DNA from: Rikenellaceae bacterium
Lineage (GTDB): Bacteria; Bacteroidota; Bacteroidia; Bacteroidales; UBA932
Length of the DNA stretch: 5,750 nt
Direction of reading: 5' to 3'
Assembly (NCBI GenBank): GCA_900769905.1
Contig: CAAGIL010000142.1
Coordinates: 1-5,750, forward strand
The position numbers and the translations under genes are program-made. Below the pieces are notes generated by a model. It saw only the letters and a program-made list of their open reading frames with translations. It did not search any database and was not told the DNA's origin. Every line of letters begins with the position of its first letter. Position 1 is the first letter of the stretch. Positions 1 through 5,750 of the stretch are shown here, in pieces.

Positions 1-1535
1 CCGTGCTCAATGTACTGGAGGATGTCAGGAACTCCGTCCGGACGGTGCAGGTCCACATAGCGCTGCTGCTCGTCCACGAAGGTCATATCCCTCATAGGCT
101 TGAAGAGCTCCCAGGTGGAAACGAAATTCTGTACTACGCTGATATTGGAACCCGTCTCGATGTCGAAGTCTCCTGCATCGAAATATCCGCCCACATTCAA
201 GCCTGGAATAAGTTCAAGCGCCTTGTATTTGGTGTCGGTTGTAGGACCCTGCCAGTGGAGGTCGAAGTGGTCGGTGCTCGGCGGAGCCTGGAGATAACCC
301 TCCTTGAACGGTTCCCCGTGCCATACCCTGTAGGCCTCGTTCACGAACATATGGTTCATATGTATAGGCACCCACACGTCCGTGGTGGCATCGGTAATCT
401 GGTCATAGACCTCATTTCCTATTATGAAATTATTGGTCTTCACATCGCCGTACTCCAGGAAATATACGCCCGGCTCACGGACCTCGCTGAAGTCGAACTT
501 GACATAATTGTATTTGTAATACGGTCCCCAAGGGCTGATTTTCCCGCTGAAAACCTTCCTGGTGCTGCCGTCATTTTCCACCTTCCACACGGAAGCACCG
601 GAAAGCACCTTGTCCGCCTTGTCGAGCTCAATGACCGCAACTTTCGGCTGCTCAGGAAGATAACCTACCTGAGAGAAGCCCACGTTAGGCTCCCTTACCC
701 ATCCCTTGATGGCATTAGGCTCCACGAGCCAGCTGATTACCTTGCCTGTCTTCCCGGCAGGAAGTTCGCTGCGCAGCACATACCAGCCGTTCTGGGCCAG
801 GATGCGGCCGTCGTAAAGCTTGAGTTCCGCATCCTCGGAAGTGATCTTGATCATGCGCGAAGGATCGTCCGGGGCGAAGAGCATCTCGTGTCCGCACTCC
901 ATCGGGAGCGGATCCACGAACTTGCCCGTGCCGCGGTCGTCGTAGGTACGGTAGCCCTTGTACTGCTTGTGCTTCTCGCTGTTCGGGCGCGCCACGGTCT
1001 CGGACACGGCATAGCGTGGAAAGCGGCACGGACGTCCGTCCACGATATAAGCCTTGTTCCAGTACTGGGAAGGAAGGAACTCGAGATTGAATCCCGCATC
1101 CCCGGCAAGTTCCTCAGGGACAGGTTTATCGAGATACACATCGATGCGGAAGGCCTTTCCCTCTCCGGTGACAACCACCCTGGAGTCAAAGTCATAGTCT
1201 TCAAAACGAAGCGCAACTTCTATGGAATTGTCTTCAACATTCACCTTGCGCTCCGGGGTCGAAGGCACGAGGTCCCACTGTTCAGGTGTGCTGGAAAGCC
1301 TCACTGCTCCTCCCTGGACGGTACGCACGCCGTGGTGGATAATCTCTATTCCGGAGTTTTTCTCATCGTTGAAACCGCCGGAGAAAAGGTTGCTGTACAC
1401 GAGTACATTTACTCCCTGTTCTTCGAAATACTCCAGATCATTCAACACGAGAGCATTGTTCGGTTTGTCATTGCAGCAGGAAGAGAGAAGAAGTCCTGCG
1501 GCGAATAAAGTCAATAGAATTCGTTGTGTTCGCAT
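1..1535 (-). CDS. Glycoside hydrolase family 9 lipoprotein, 3' end cut by the window edge
   Basis: This is the first 511 codons of a secreted glycan-degrading enzyme whose C-terminal part lies beyond the left edge. ATG at 1535 is chosen because it opens a lipoprotein signal: MRTQR, a hydrophobic stretch at residues 6-17, then LSSC with Cys20 as the likely lipidated residue. Residues about 25-280 form a beta-rich region that I know only from Bacteroidota relatives. An Ig-like cellulase N-terminal domain starts near residue 285 (GFSQVGYLPEQ). The catalytic domain starts near 376. It contains GGYFDAGDFD at 449-458, matching the GH9 DAGD motif with the nucleophile-water-activating Asp, and DGVPDILQYIEHG at 500-512, matching the usual NGIPDxLDE segment. 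The downstream His/Asp/Glu catalytic motifs are not in view. GH9 members are mostly endo-beta-1,4-glucanases, but some cleave glucosamine or other beta-linked sugars, so the substrate is open. The gene is probably transcribed separately, since a terminator stands before it. Confidence 0.9.
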   Translation of the reverse strand, partial: MRTQRILLTLFAAGLLLSSCCNDKPNNALVLNDLEYFEEQGVNVLVYSNLFSGGFNDEKNSGIEIIHHGVRTVQGGAVRLSSTPEQWDLVPSTPERKVNVEDNSIEVALRFEDYDFDSRVVVTGEGKAFRIDVYLDKPVPEELAGDAGFNLEFLPSQYWNKAYIVDGRPCRFPRYAVSETVARPNSEKHKQYKGYRTYDDRGTGKFVDPLPMECGHEMLFAPDDPSRMIKITSEDAELKLYDGRILAQNGWYVLRSELPAGKTGKVISWLVEPNAIKGWVREPNVGFSQVGYLPEQPKVAVIELDKADKVLSGASVWKVENDGSTRKVFSGKISPWGPYYKYNYVKFDFSEVREPGVYFLEYGDVKTNNFIIGNEVYDQITDATTDVWVPIHMNHMFVNEAYRVWHGEPFKEGYLQAPPSTDHFDLHWQGPTTDTKYKALELIPGLNVGGYFDAGDFDIETGSNISVVQNFVSTWELFKPMRDMTFVDEQQRYVDLHRPDGVPDILQYIEH

Positions 1536-1557
1536 ATTATTATTTTTAGTGCCAATT

Positions 1558-1575
1558 CAAAGTTTCACGAAGATA
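1558..1575 (-). promoter_or_regulatory. Candidate Bacteroidota-type -7 elements upstream of the GH9 gene
   Basis: Two overlapping-range candidates for the Bacteroidota sigma-ABfr -7 box (consensus TAnnTTTG) lie between the terminator and the GH9 start. Read on the minus strand, they are AAACTTTG (1565-1558) and TATCTTCG (1575-1568), each with one mismatch. Either would leave a short A-rich leader of roughly 20-35 nt before ATG at 1535. No convincing TTTG -33 box sits at the usual 19-21 bp spacing, so this is a weak call. It is supported mainly by position, because the gene needs its own promoter after the terminator. Confidence 0.25.
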
Positions 1576-1596
1576 CGCAAAAGGGACAGAAAACGG

Positions 1597-1638
1597 AAAA
1601 GGGCGTGTAACAAAAAACAATGTTCCCGTTACACACCC
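1597..1638 (-). terminator. Rho-independent terminator ending the purT transcription unit
   Basis: On the minus strand, GGGTGTGTAAC (1638-1628) can pair with GTTACACGCCC (1611-1601) over all 11 positions, with one G-U wobble. The loop is 16 nt and T-rich. The 3' arm runs straight into TTTT (1600-1597). The stem starts 21 nt after the purT stop codon, which is the expected place for a terminator of the five-gene unit. The short U tract and large loop are not textbook-perfect, but no T run follows the hairpin on the plus strand, so it acts in one direction. Confidence 0.8.
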
Positions 1639-1659
1639 TGTTTCAAGCGTTAAAAATAA

Positions 1660-2811
1660 TCAGAGCACCGTATCCGCTAGCCGTTTCGCCTTGTCGCGAA
1701 GTGCATCCACCGGTTCGGAGAGACTCCCGCGGCAAAGGACCACAGCCATGCGCCGGCCCACGTGGGCTTCAGGTTTTCCGAACACGCGCACGACGGCATC
1801 TTCGCGCAGCGCATCGTCCAGATTGTACTCCAGCGGAGCGCAGGACTCAGTTTTGGAAAGCACGACGGCGCTGGCACCGGCATACTCGAGGCGCACGGAA
1901 GGTATAGGAAGACCCATCACAGCACGGAAGTGCAGCTCAAACTCGGAGAGGTTGGTAGAGTGGGACAGGGTCACCATACCGGTATCGTGCGGACGCGGGC
2001 TGAGTTCGGAGAACACAACCCCGCTGTCGGTGAGGAAGAACTCCACACCCCAGATACCTGCACCGGTGAGGGCGGAGGTAATCTTCCCGGCCATATCCAT
2101 TGCATCCTGCAGGTCCTTCCCTGAAATGTCGTAAGGCTGCCAGGATTCGCGGTAGTCTCCACCTTTCTGCACGTGGCCTATTGGCGGACAGAAAATGGTC
2201 GGACCGTTCTTCTGGGTGACGGTAAGCAGGGTGAACTCGGAATTGAAGCGTATGAACTCCTCTACGATTACTTCCCTGACATCTCCCCTGCTGCCTTCCA
2301 TCGCATCATCGAAGGCCTTGCGGAGTCCTTCCGCAGACTTCACCACGCTCTGGCCGTGGCCCGAGGAGGACATCAGAGGCTTGATGACGCAAGGGAAACC
2401 GATTTTGTCAGCCGCCTCGCAAAGCTGCTCGTAAGTGCTTGCATAGAAATACTTTGCGGTGCGCAGACCGAGTTCCTTTGCCGCCAGGTCGCGTATGGCC
2501 TTGCGGTTCATCGTATAGTTCACAGCTCTTGCGGACGGCACCACCTGTATCCCCTCCTTCTCGAATTCGAAGAGCTTCTCCGTGCGTATTGCCTCGATCT
2601 CCGGGACTATTATGTCAGGACGGTGTTTCTCCACCGCCGCCTGCAGGGCATCTCCGTCGAGCATTCTGAACACCTCGCGTTCGTCCGCCACCTGCATTGC
2701 AGGCGCATTGTCATACCTGTCGCACGCAATTACATACTGTCCGGCCCTCTTGGCCGCAATCACAAATTCCTTTCCCAGCTCACCGGAGCCGAGCAGCATT
2801 ATCTTTTTCAT
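1660..2811 (-). CDS. purT: Formate-dependent phosphoribosylglycinamide formyltransferase (GAR transformylase 2)
   Basis: PurT is a cytosolic ATP-grasp enzyme that makes formyl-GAR from GAR, formate and ATP, the third step of purine synthesis, without using formyl-tetrahydrofolate. The 383-residue protein is close to the family length (E. coli about 392) and looks complete. The N-terminal domain carries GSGELGKE (8-15), DRYDNAPAM (31-39) and PEIEAI (70-75), which bind GAR and formate. The ATP-grasp part has the ATP lysine K144 in VIKP and a flexible loop SSSGHGQ (148-154). E257 and E269 fit the metal ligands, followed by SPRPHDTGMVT (271-281). The C-terminal domain has FGKPE with K346 and R353-R354 for substrate phosphate. 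The loop residue His152 stands where E. coli has Lys. The start codon overlaps the stop of the epimerase gene by 4 bp (ATGA), suggesting translational coupling. It is the last gene before the terminator. Confidence 0.97.
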   Translation of the reverse strand: MKKIMLLGSGELGKEFVIAAKRAGQYVIACDRYDNAPAMQVADEREVFRMLDGDALQAAVEKHRPDIIVPEIEAIRTEKLFEFEKEGIQVVPSARAVNYTMNRKAIRDLAAKELGLRTAKYFYASTYEQLCEAADKIGFPCVIKPLMSSSGHGQSVVKSAEGLRKAFDDAMEGSRGDVREVIVEEFIRFNSEFTLLTVTQKNGPTIFCPPIGHVQKGGDYRESWQPYDISGKDLQDAMDMAGKITSALTGAGIWGVEFFLTDSGVVFSELSPRPHDTGMVTLSHSTNLSEFELHFRAVMGLPIPSVRLEYAGASAVVLSKTESCAPLEYNLDDALREDAVVRVFGKPEAHVGRRMAVVLCRGSLSEPVDALRDKAKRLADTVL

Positions 2812-3893
2812 TTCTCAGAGTTGTATGTTCCATAATATGATGCGTACCAGCGGGCGAAGGCCCTCAGACCATCGCGGAGCGGGGTGCTCGGCTTGAAGCC
2901 GAAGTCCTCTTCGAGCGGGGTCGTGTCAGCGTAGGTGACAGGCACATCCCCCGGCTGCATAGGCACGAGCTGCTTGTGCGCCTCGAAGTCGTAATCTGCG
3001 GGGAGCACGCCGGCGGCGATGAGCTCCTCCTGGAGTATGGTCACGAAGTCGAGCAGATTCTCAGGGGAATTGTTGCCTATGTTGTAAACCTTGTACGGCG
3101 GCACCGGCAGACCGTCCTCGCCCACGGCCTTTTCCGGAGCGTGGCGCATCACGCGGATTACTCCCTCCACGATGTCGTCGATGTAGGTAAAGTCCCTCTT
3201 GCAGTGGCCGTAGTTGAAGATTTTTATGGTCTGGGAAGCACGGAGCTTGTCCGTGAAGCCGAAGTATGCCATATCCGGGCGGCCGGCGGGGCCATAGACC
3301 GTGAAGAAGCGGAGTCCCGTGGACGGGATGTTGTAGAGCTTGCTGTAGGCGTGGGCCATAAGTTCATTGCTCTTCTTGGTGGCGGCATAAAGGCTCACCG
3401 GATTGTCCACCTTGTCGTCAGTACTGTACGGAACCTTCTTGTTGCTGCCGTAAACAGATGAGGATGAGGCATATACAAGGTGCTCCACCTCGTGGTGGCG
3501 GCAGGCTTCAAGTATGTTGTAGAAGCCTATGAGGTTGCTTTCTATATAGGAGTCAGGATTGGTGATGCTGTAGCGCACACCGGCCTGGGCGGCCAGATTG
3601 ACGACTACAGCGAACTTGTGGCTGTCAAAGAGGGCCTCGATCACGCCCTTGTCGGCAATGGAGGCCTTTACGAAAGACCATTTGTTCCCGCTTTCACGGG
3701 CAATGGCCTCGATTTCTTCAAGCCGGGCATATTTGATGTTCACATCATAGTAATCCGTGACGGAATCGATGCCGACCACGCTTACATTTTCAATTTCCTT
3801 AAGCAGACGCTTCACGAGATTGCTTCCTATGAAGCCTGCGGCTCCGGTCACGAGTATGGTCTTGCCGGACAAAGTCACATTGGTATCAAGCAT
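2808..3893 (-). CDS. NAD-dependent nucleotide-sugar epimerase, UDP-glucuronate 4-epimerase type
   Basis: This is an extended short-chain dehydrogenase/reductase that most likely interconverts a UDP-hexose or UDP-hexuronate at C4 in the cytosol, feeding capsule, O-antigen or other surface glycan synthesis. Visible motifs are the Rossmann loop GAAGFIG (17-23), NLAAQAGVRYS (99-109), the active-site SSSSVYG (143-149) and YAATK with Tyr169 and Lys173. The stretches GLRFFTVYGPAGRPDMA (193-209), YGHCKRDFTYIDDIVEG and the late MQPGDVPVTYADT point to the UDP-glucuronate 4-epimerase (CapI/GAE) branch rather than GalE. At 361 residues it is slightly longer than the common 330-350. The start at 3893 follows the xseB stop by 19 bp with no Shine-Dalgarno, and places the Rossmann loop at the usual distance from the N terminus. 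No glycosyltransferase or UDP-glucose dehydrogenase is in view, so the exact substrate is inferred from family resemblance only. Confidence 0.88.
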   Translation of the reverse strand: MLDTNVTLSGKTILVTGAAGFIGSNLVKRLLKEIENVSVVGIDSVTDYYDVNIKYARLEEIEAIARESGNKWSFVKASIADKGVIEALFDSHKFAVVVNLAAQAGVRYSITNPDSYIESNLIGFYNILEACRHHEVEHLVYASSSSVYGSNKKVPYSTDDKVDNPVSLYAATKKSNELMAHAYSKLYNIPSTGLRFFTVYGPAGRPDMAYFGFTDKLRASQTIKIFNYGHCKRDFTYIDDIVEGVIRVMRHAPEKAVGEDGLPVPPYKVYNIGNNSPENLLDFVTILQEELIAAGVLPADYDFEAHKQLVPMQPGDVPVTYADTTPLEEDFGFKPSTPLRDGLRAFARWYASYYGTYNSEK

Positions 3894-3912
3894 AGAACAA
3901 GTTTGTTATTTA

Positions 3913-4119
3913 TCATTCGCTTTCAGTATCCGGGACCAGCTCGTCCAGGGCCGTAATCTTTTCGGAAAGGCTTCTGGTATATCCATAGCACTCTTTTACG
4001 AGGCGGCGGGTCTCGTCTATCAGTTCATCTATCCTGTCCAGGCTGGATTCGGGGTCCCTGACGGTGTTCTCAATCTCCTTCAGCCTTTCGATATTCTTCC
4101 TGTAGTCTTCGTTATTCAT
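3913..4119 (-). CDS. xseB: Exodeoxyribonuclease VII small subunit
   Basis: XseB is the small non-catalytic helical subunit of exonuclease VII. It packs against the helical region of XseA to form the active complex, which degrades single-stranded DNA to oligonucleotides. The 68-residue product (E. coli 80) is charged and predicted all-helical. The family pattern is visible: an initial helix with ENTVRDPESSLD (17-28), then DELIDETRRLVKECYGYTRSLSEKI, corresponding to the usual sLee-l-yeeG--L-k-C---L--ae-kv. The ATG at 4119 overlaps the xseA stop by 8 bp (ATGAATAA), the arrangement expected for two subunits of one complex. A GGAG (4128-4125) lies 5 nt before the ATG and may act as a ribosome site, less usual for this phylum. 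The protein is too short for its sequence alone to be decisive. Position next to xseA makes the call firm. Confidence 0.93.
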   Translation of the reverse strand: MNNEDYRKNIERLKEIENTVRDPESSLDRIDELIDETRRLVKECYGYTRSLSEKITALDELVPDTESE

Positions 4120-5230
4120 TGTTGCTCCGGGTTTTCAATTTCACTTCGGATATGCGGCAGGCCCACTCGCCGTCATTGAAGAGCAGGGAGAAATCCTCCC
4201 CAGCCCCGGCAGCGGAGGCCTTCTTGACCACCTTGCCGTCTTTTCCGCGGGCAAGCAGATAGCCCTGTTTGAGTATCCTCCTCGGATCCGCATTCTCTAT
4301 ATTGCTTTGTGCCAGTTCGAGGGCATACTGCATCCTTTCGATTCTGGAACTGAAGGCCAGCCTCAGGCAGGCAACGGCTGAGAGCATCTCGTTTTCCCTC
4401 TCGGCAGTGAAGCCTATTATTGCCTCAGCAAGGGCCGTAGGGGTCTTGAAGTGCATCTTTGCAACCATATCGGCAATATGGTAGTCCTTGTCGTGGCCTA
4501 TGGCTGTCAGCACGGGGACAGGGCATTTTGCAATGGCTGATGCGAGCACATATTCGTCGTAGCAGTAAAGGTCAGTGTCGGCGCCACCGCCCCTGAGTAT
4601 CAGCACGTAATCCAGGCCGGCACTGCGTTTGCCCGCTTCCCAAAGGGCATCGGCAATGGATTGTGCGGCATACTCTCCCTGCATCAGGGCAGGTACAAGC
4701 ACGCAGTCATACTTGAACCCGTACGGGTTGTCGCCCAGGTGGCGGACAAAGTCCCCGAAACCTGCTGCATCCTCCGAAGAGATGACTGCCAGGCGCTTCG
4801 GAAGATATGGGAGAGGAAGTTTCTCCTGGAGGGCGGGCAGGCCTTCTTTAGTTATCCTTTCTATTGTGCGGCGTTTTTCCAGTTCCCTTTCCCCTATGGA
4901 GAAGGAGCCGTCCAGTTCCTTGATTGTGAGGGATACGCCATAGACTTCGTGATAACTGACCACCACTCTGGCGACTATGCTCATCCCGGCCCCGAACTCC
5001 TTCCCCGTGGCCTGCATATACCTGTCCACGATATGGGCATCAGAACTCCATATCATCGCCCTTGCCTTGGCGGTGACCATTCCGTTGCTCTTCTCTATGA
5101 GGTCGAGATATATGTGCCCGCTCTGATGGAACTTGCAGGAGGCAATTTCGGCTTTCGTCCATACGGAAAGCACTCCGATTCTCCCCTTGACTTCCCTCAG
5201 CAGCGAAGACAGGCTGATTACATCTTCCAT
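4112..5230 (-). CDS. xseA: Exodeoxyribonuclease VII large (catalytic) subunit, short form
   Basis: XseA is the catalytic subunit of exonuclease VII, which trims single-stranded DNA from both ends in repair and recombination in the cytosol. Residues about 1-105 form the OB-fold DNA-binding domain, with EIASCKFHQSGHIYLDL at 28-44. The nuclease core follows: AVISSEDAAGFGDF (148-161) in place of the usual GVITSPTGAAxRDI, LRGGGADTDL (212-221), AIGHDKDYHIAD (243-254) and TPTALAE (263-269). D160, R213, H246 and D249 line up with residues I remember as essential in E. coli (D155, R205, H238, D241). The C-terminal ADPRRILKQGY (314-324) matches the family's DPxxxLxRGY. At 372 residues the protein is well below E. 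coli XseA (about 456). The loss is almost entirely in the helical region between TPTALAE and ADPRR. The start at 5230 lies 18 bp after the thioredoxin-like gene and leaves a complete OB fold. Confidence 0.95.
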   Translation of the reverse strand: MEDVISLSSLLREVKGRIGVLSVWTKAEIASCKFHQSGHIYLDLIEKSNGMVTAKARAMIWSSDAHIVDRYMQATGKEFGAGMSIVARVVVSYHEVYGVSLTIKELDGSFSIGERELEKRRTIERITKEGLPALQEKLPLPYLPKRLAVISSEDAAGFGDFVRHLGDNPYGFKYDCVLVPALMQGEYAAQSIADALWEAGKRSAGLDYVLILRGGGADTDLYCYDEYVLASAIAKCPVPVLTAIGHDKDYHIADMVAKMHFKTPTALAEAIIGFTAERENEMLSAVACLRLAFSSRIERMQYALELAQSNIENADPRRILKQGYLLARGKDGKVVKKASAAGAGEDFSLLFNDGEWACRISEVKLKTRSNNE

Positions 5231-5248
5231 AGCCTCAGTTCCGGCTTG

Positions 5249-5749
5249 CTATTTCTTCCTTGCAGGTGAAAGTTTTTTCAGCTGCCCTAGTATCTCATCC
5301 TCGCTTCCGGTAGTGTATCCAGTGTGGGACCATACCACCTTGCCCTCAGTCGATACAATGAACACCTGCGGATTGACGTTCACATTCATGGCTCTCTTGA
5401 AATCGCCGTTGATGTCGAAGAGCAGGGTGAACGCATCCCAGCCGTGGGCTTCGGTGAAAGCGCGGGCTTTGGCAGCGAAGCGGGTGTCGTCAGTTGATAC
5501 TGCTACAATCTTGAAATCGGCCTCCTCCTGCCAATCCTCAAGGGCCTCATTGATGGCATCAAGCTCCTGAATGCAAGGCTTGCAGGTCACTGACCAGAAG
5601 GAAATCACGAGAGGGGTCTTCCCGTCCACAAGGGAAGAGGCATTGATTTTTTCTCCCGAAAGGGTCTCGACAGAGACGGAAGGAAGCTGGGCAAAAGCAA
5701 GGGTCTGCAGGCAGCAGAGCAAGGCCAAAAACAAAAAGAATCTTTTCAT
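5249..5749 (-). CDS. Secreted thioredoxin-fold protein, TlpA/ResA-like
   Basis: This 166-residue protein is a predicted periplasmic thiol-disulfide oxidoreductase. Residues 1-20 are a signal peptide: MKR, a hydrophobic core, and a signal peptidase I site AFA|Q after residue 20. The mature part has the thioredoxin fold: LVISFWSVTCKPCIQELDAI (47-66) with the redox pair Cys56-Lys-Pro-Cys59, an IVAVSTDD strand (81-88), a central LLFDINGDFKRAMNVNVNPQVFIV stretch in the usual place of the cis-proline (Pro127), and DGK-like TEGKVVWSHTGY (134-145). The residue before the first Cys is Thr rather than the common Trp. The partner protein is unknown; TlpA/ResA relatives typically reduce disulfides in exported proteins or apocytochromes. 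The ATG at 5749 is accepted because it opens a canonical signal peptide, but only one base upstream is visible, so a gene before it in the same operon cannot be excluded. Confidence 0.9.
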   Translation of the reverse strand: MKRFFLFLALLCCLQTLAFAQLPSVSVETLSGEKINASSLVDGKTPLVISFWSVTCKPCIQELDAINEALEDWQEEADFKIVAVSTDDTRFAAKARAFTEAHGWDAFTLLFDINGDFKRAMNVNVNPQVFIVSTEGKVVWSHTGYTTGSEDEILGQLKKLSPARKK

Positions 5750-5750
5750 A

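Noticed and set aside
3..1508. 501-codon plus-strand open frame as a real gene
   Set aside because: It has no recognisable domain, is rich in His, Arg, Val and Leu as expected from reverse-complemented codons, and lies exactly opposite a minus-strand frame with a lipoprotein signal, an Ig-like domain and GH9 motifs.
2173..2835. 220-codon plus-strand open frame opposite purT
   Set aside because: The minus strand encodes a full-length PurT with every family motif, and the plus-strand translation resembles nothing I know.
3897..3910. Small palindrome AACAA-AC-TTGTT between xseB and the epimerase gene
   Set aside because: The arms are only 5 bp in an AT-rich 19-bp gap, with no G+C stem and no T run. 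It is too weak to call an operator or terminator.
3480..3956. Plus-strand open frames opposite the epimerase and xseB
   Set aside because: These are low-complexity shadow translations over a minus-strand gene with intact Rossmann and Tyr-xxx-Lys motifs.
4661..5269. 202-codon plus-strand open frame opposite xseA
   Set aside because: It overlaps an intact XseA frame and shows no start signal or domain of its own.
3913..5749. Exonuclease genes as part of a defence or retron-like system
   Set aside because: xseA and xseB are housekeeping repair genes. No reverse transcriptase, toxin, methylase, Cas protein or repeat array is present nearby.
5660..5749. Lipoprotein signal in the thioredoxin-like protein (Cys12, Cys13)
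   Set aside because: The residues before the cysteines (ALL-C) do not fit a lipobox and lie inside the hydrophobic core. A signal peptidase I site AFA|Q follows at the right distance.

Overview
The window looks like a chromosomal stretch from a member of the Bacteroidales (Bacteroidota), probably a gut or rumen lineage. The reasons are start regions that are mostly A-rich without strong Shine-Dalgarno sites, a lipoprotein-type secreted glycoside hydrolase with the long N-terminal extension seen in Bacteroidota GH9 enzymes, a PurT-type GAR transformylase and a TlpA-like periplasmic thioredoxin. Base composition is moderate, slightly above 50 % G+C by eye. The genus cannot be fixed from the sequence alone.

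All six real genes lie on the minus strand, so they read from the right end of the window to the left. From 5749 down to 1660 there are five tightly packed genes. They encode a secreted thioredoxin-fold protein, the large and small subunits of exonuclease VII (xseA, xseB), a nucleotide-sugar epimerase of the UDP-glucuronate 4-epimerase type, and the formate-dependent GAR transformylase PurT. Gaps are 18 bp and 19 bp, and two junctions overlap (8 bp for xseA/xseB, 4 bp ATGA for epimerase/purT). This looks like one transcription unit whose start may lie beyond the right edge. It ends at a clear stem-loop followed by a short T run at about 1597-1638.

Below the terminator, a separate gene begins at 1535 and runs off the left edge. 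It encodes a lipoprotein with a long N-terminal beta-rich region, a cellulase-type Ig-like domain, and the first part of a GH9 catalytic domain including the DAGD motif. The long plus-strand open frame over this gene is an antisense shadow.

The five-gene unit mixes envelope redox, DNA end processing, sugar-nucleotide conversion and purine synthesis. This looks like housekeeping genes sharing a transcript rather than a single pathway. I see no defence island, CRISPR array, insertion sequence, tRNA or rRNA. The points most worth a second look are the unusually short helical region of XseA (with consequences for how many XseB subunits can bind) and the large N-terminal region and divergent catalytic start of the GH9 protein.
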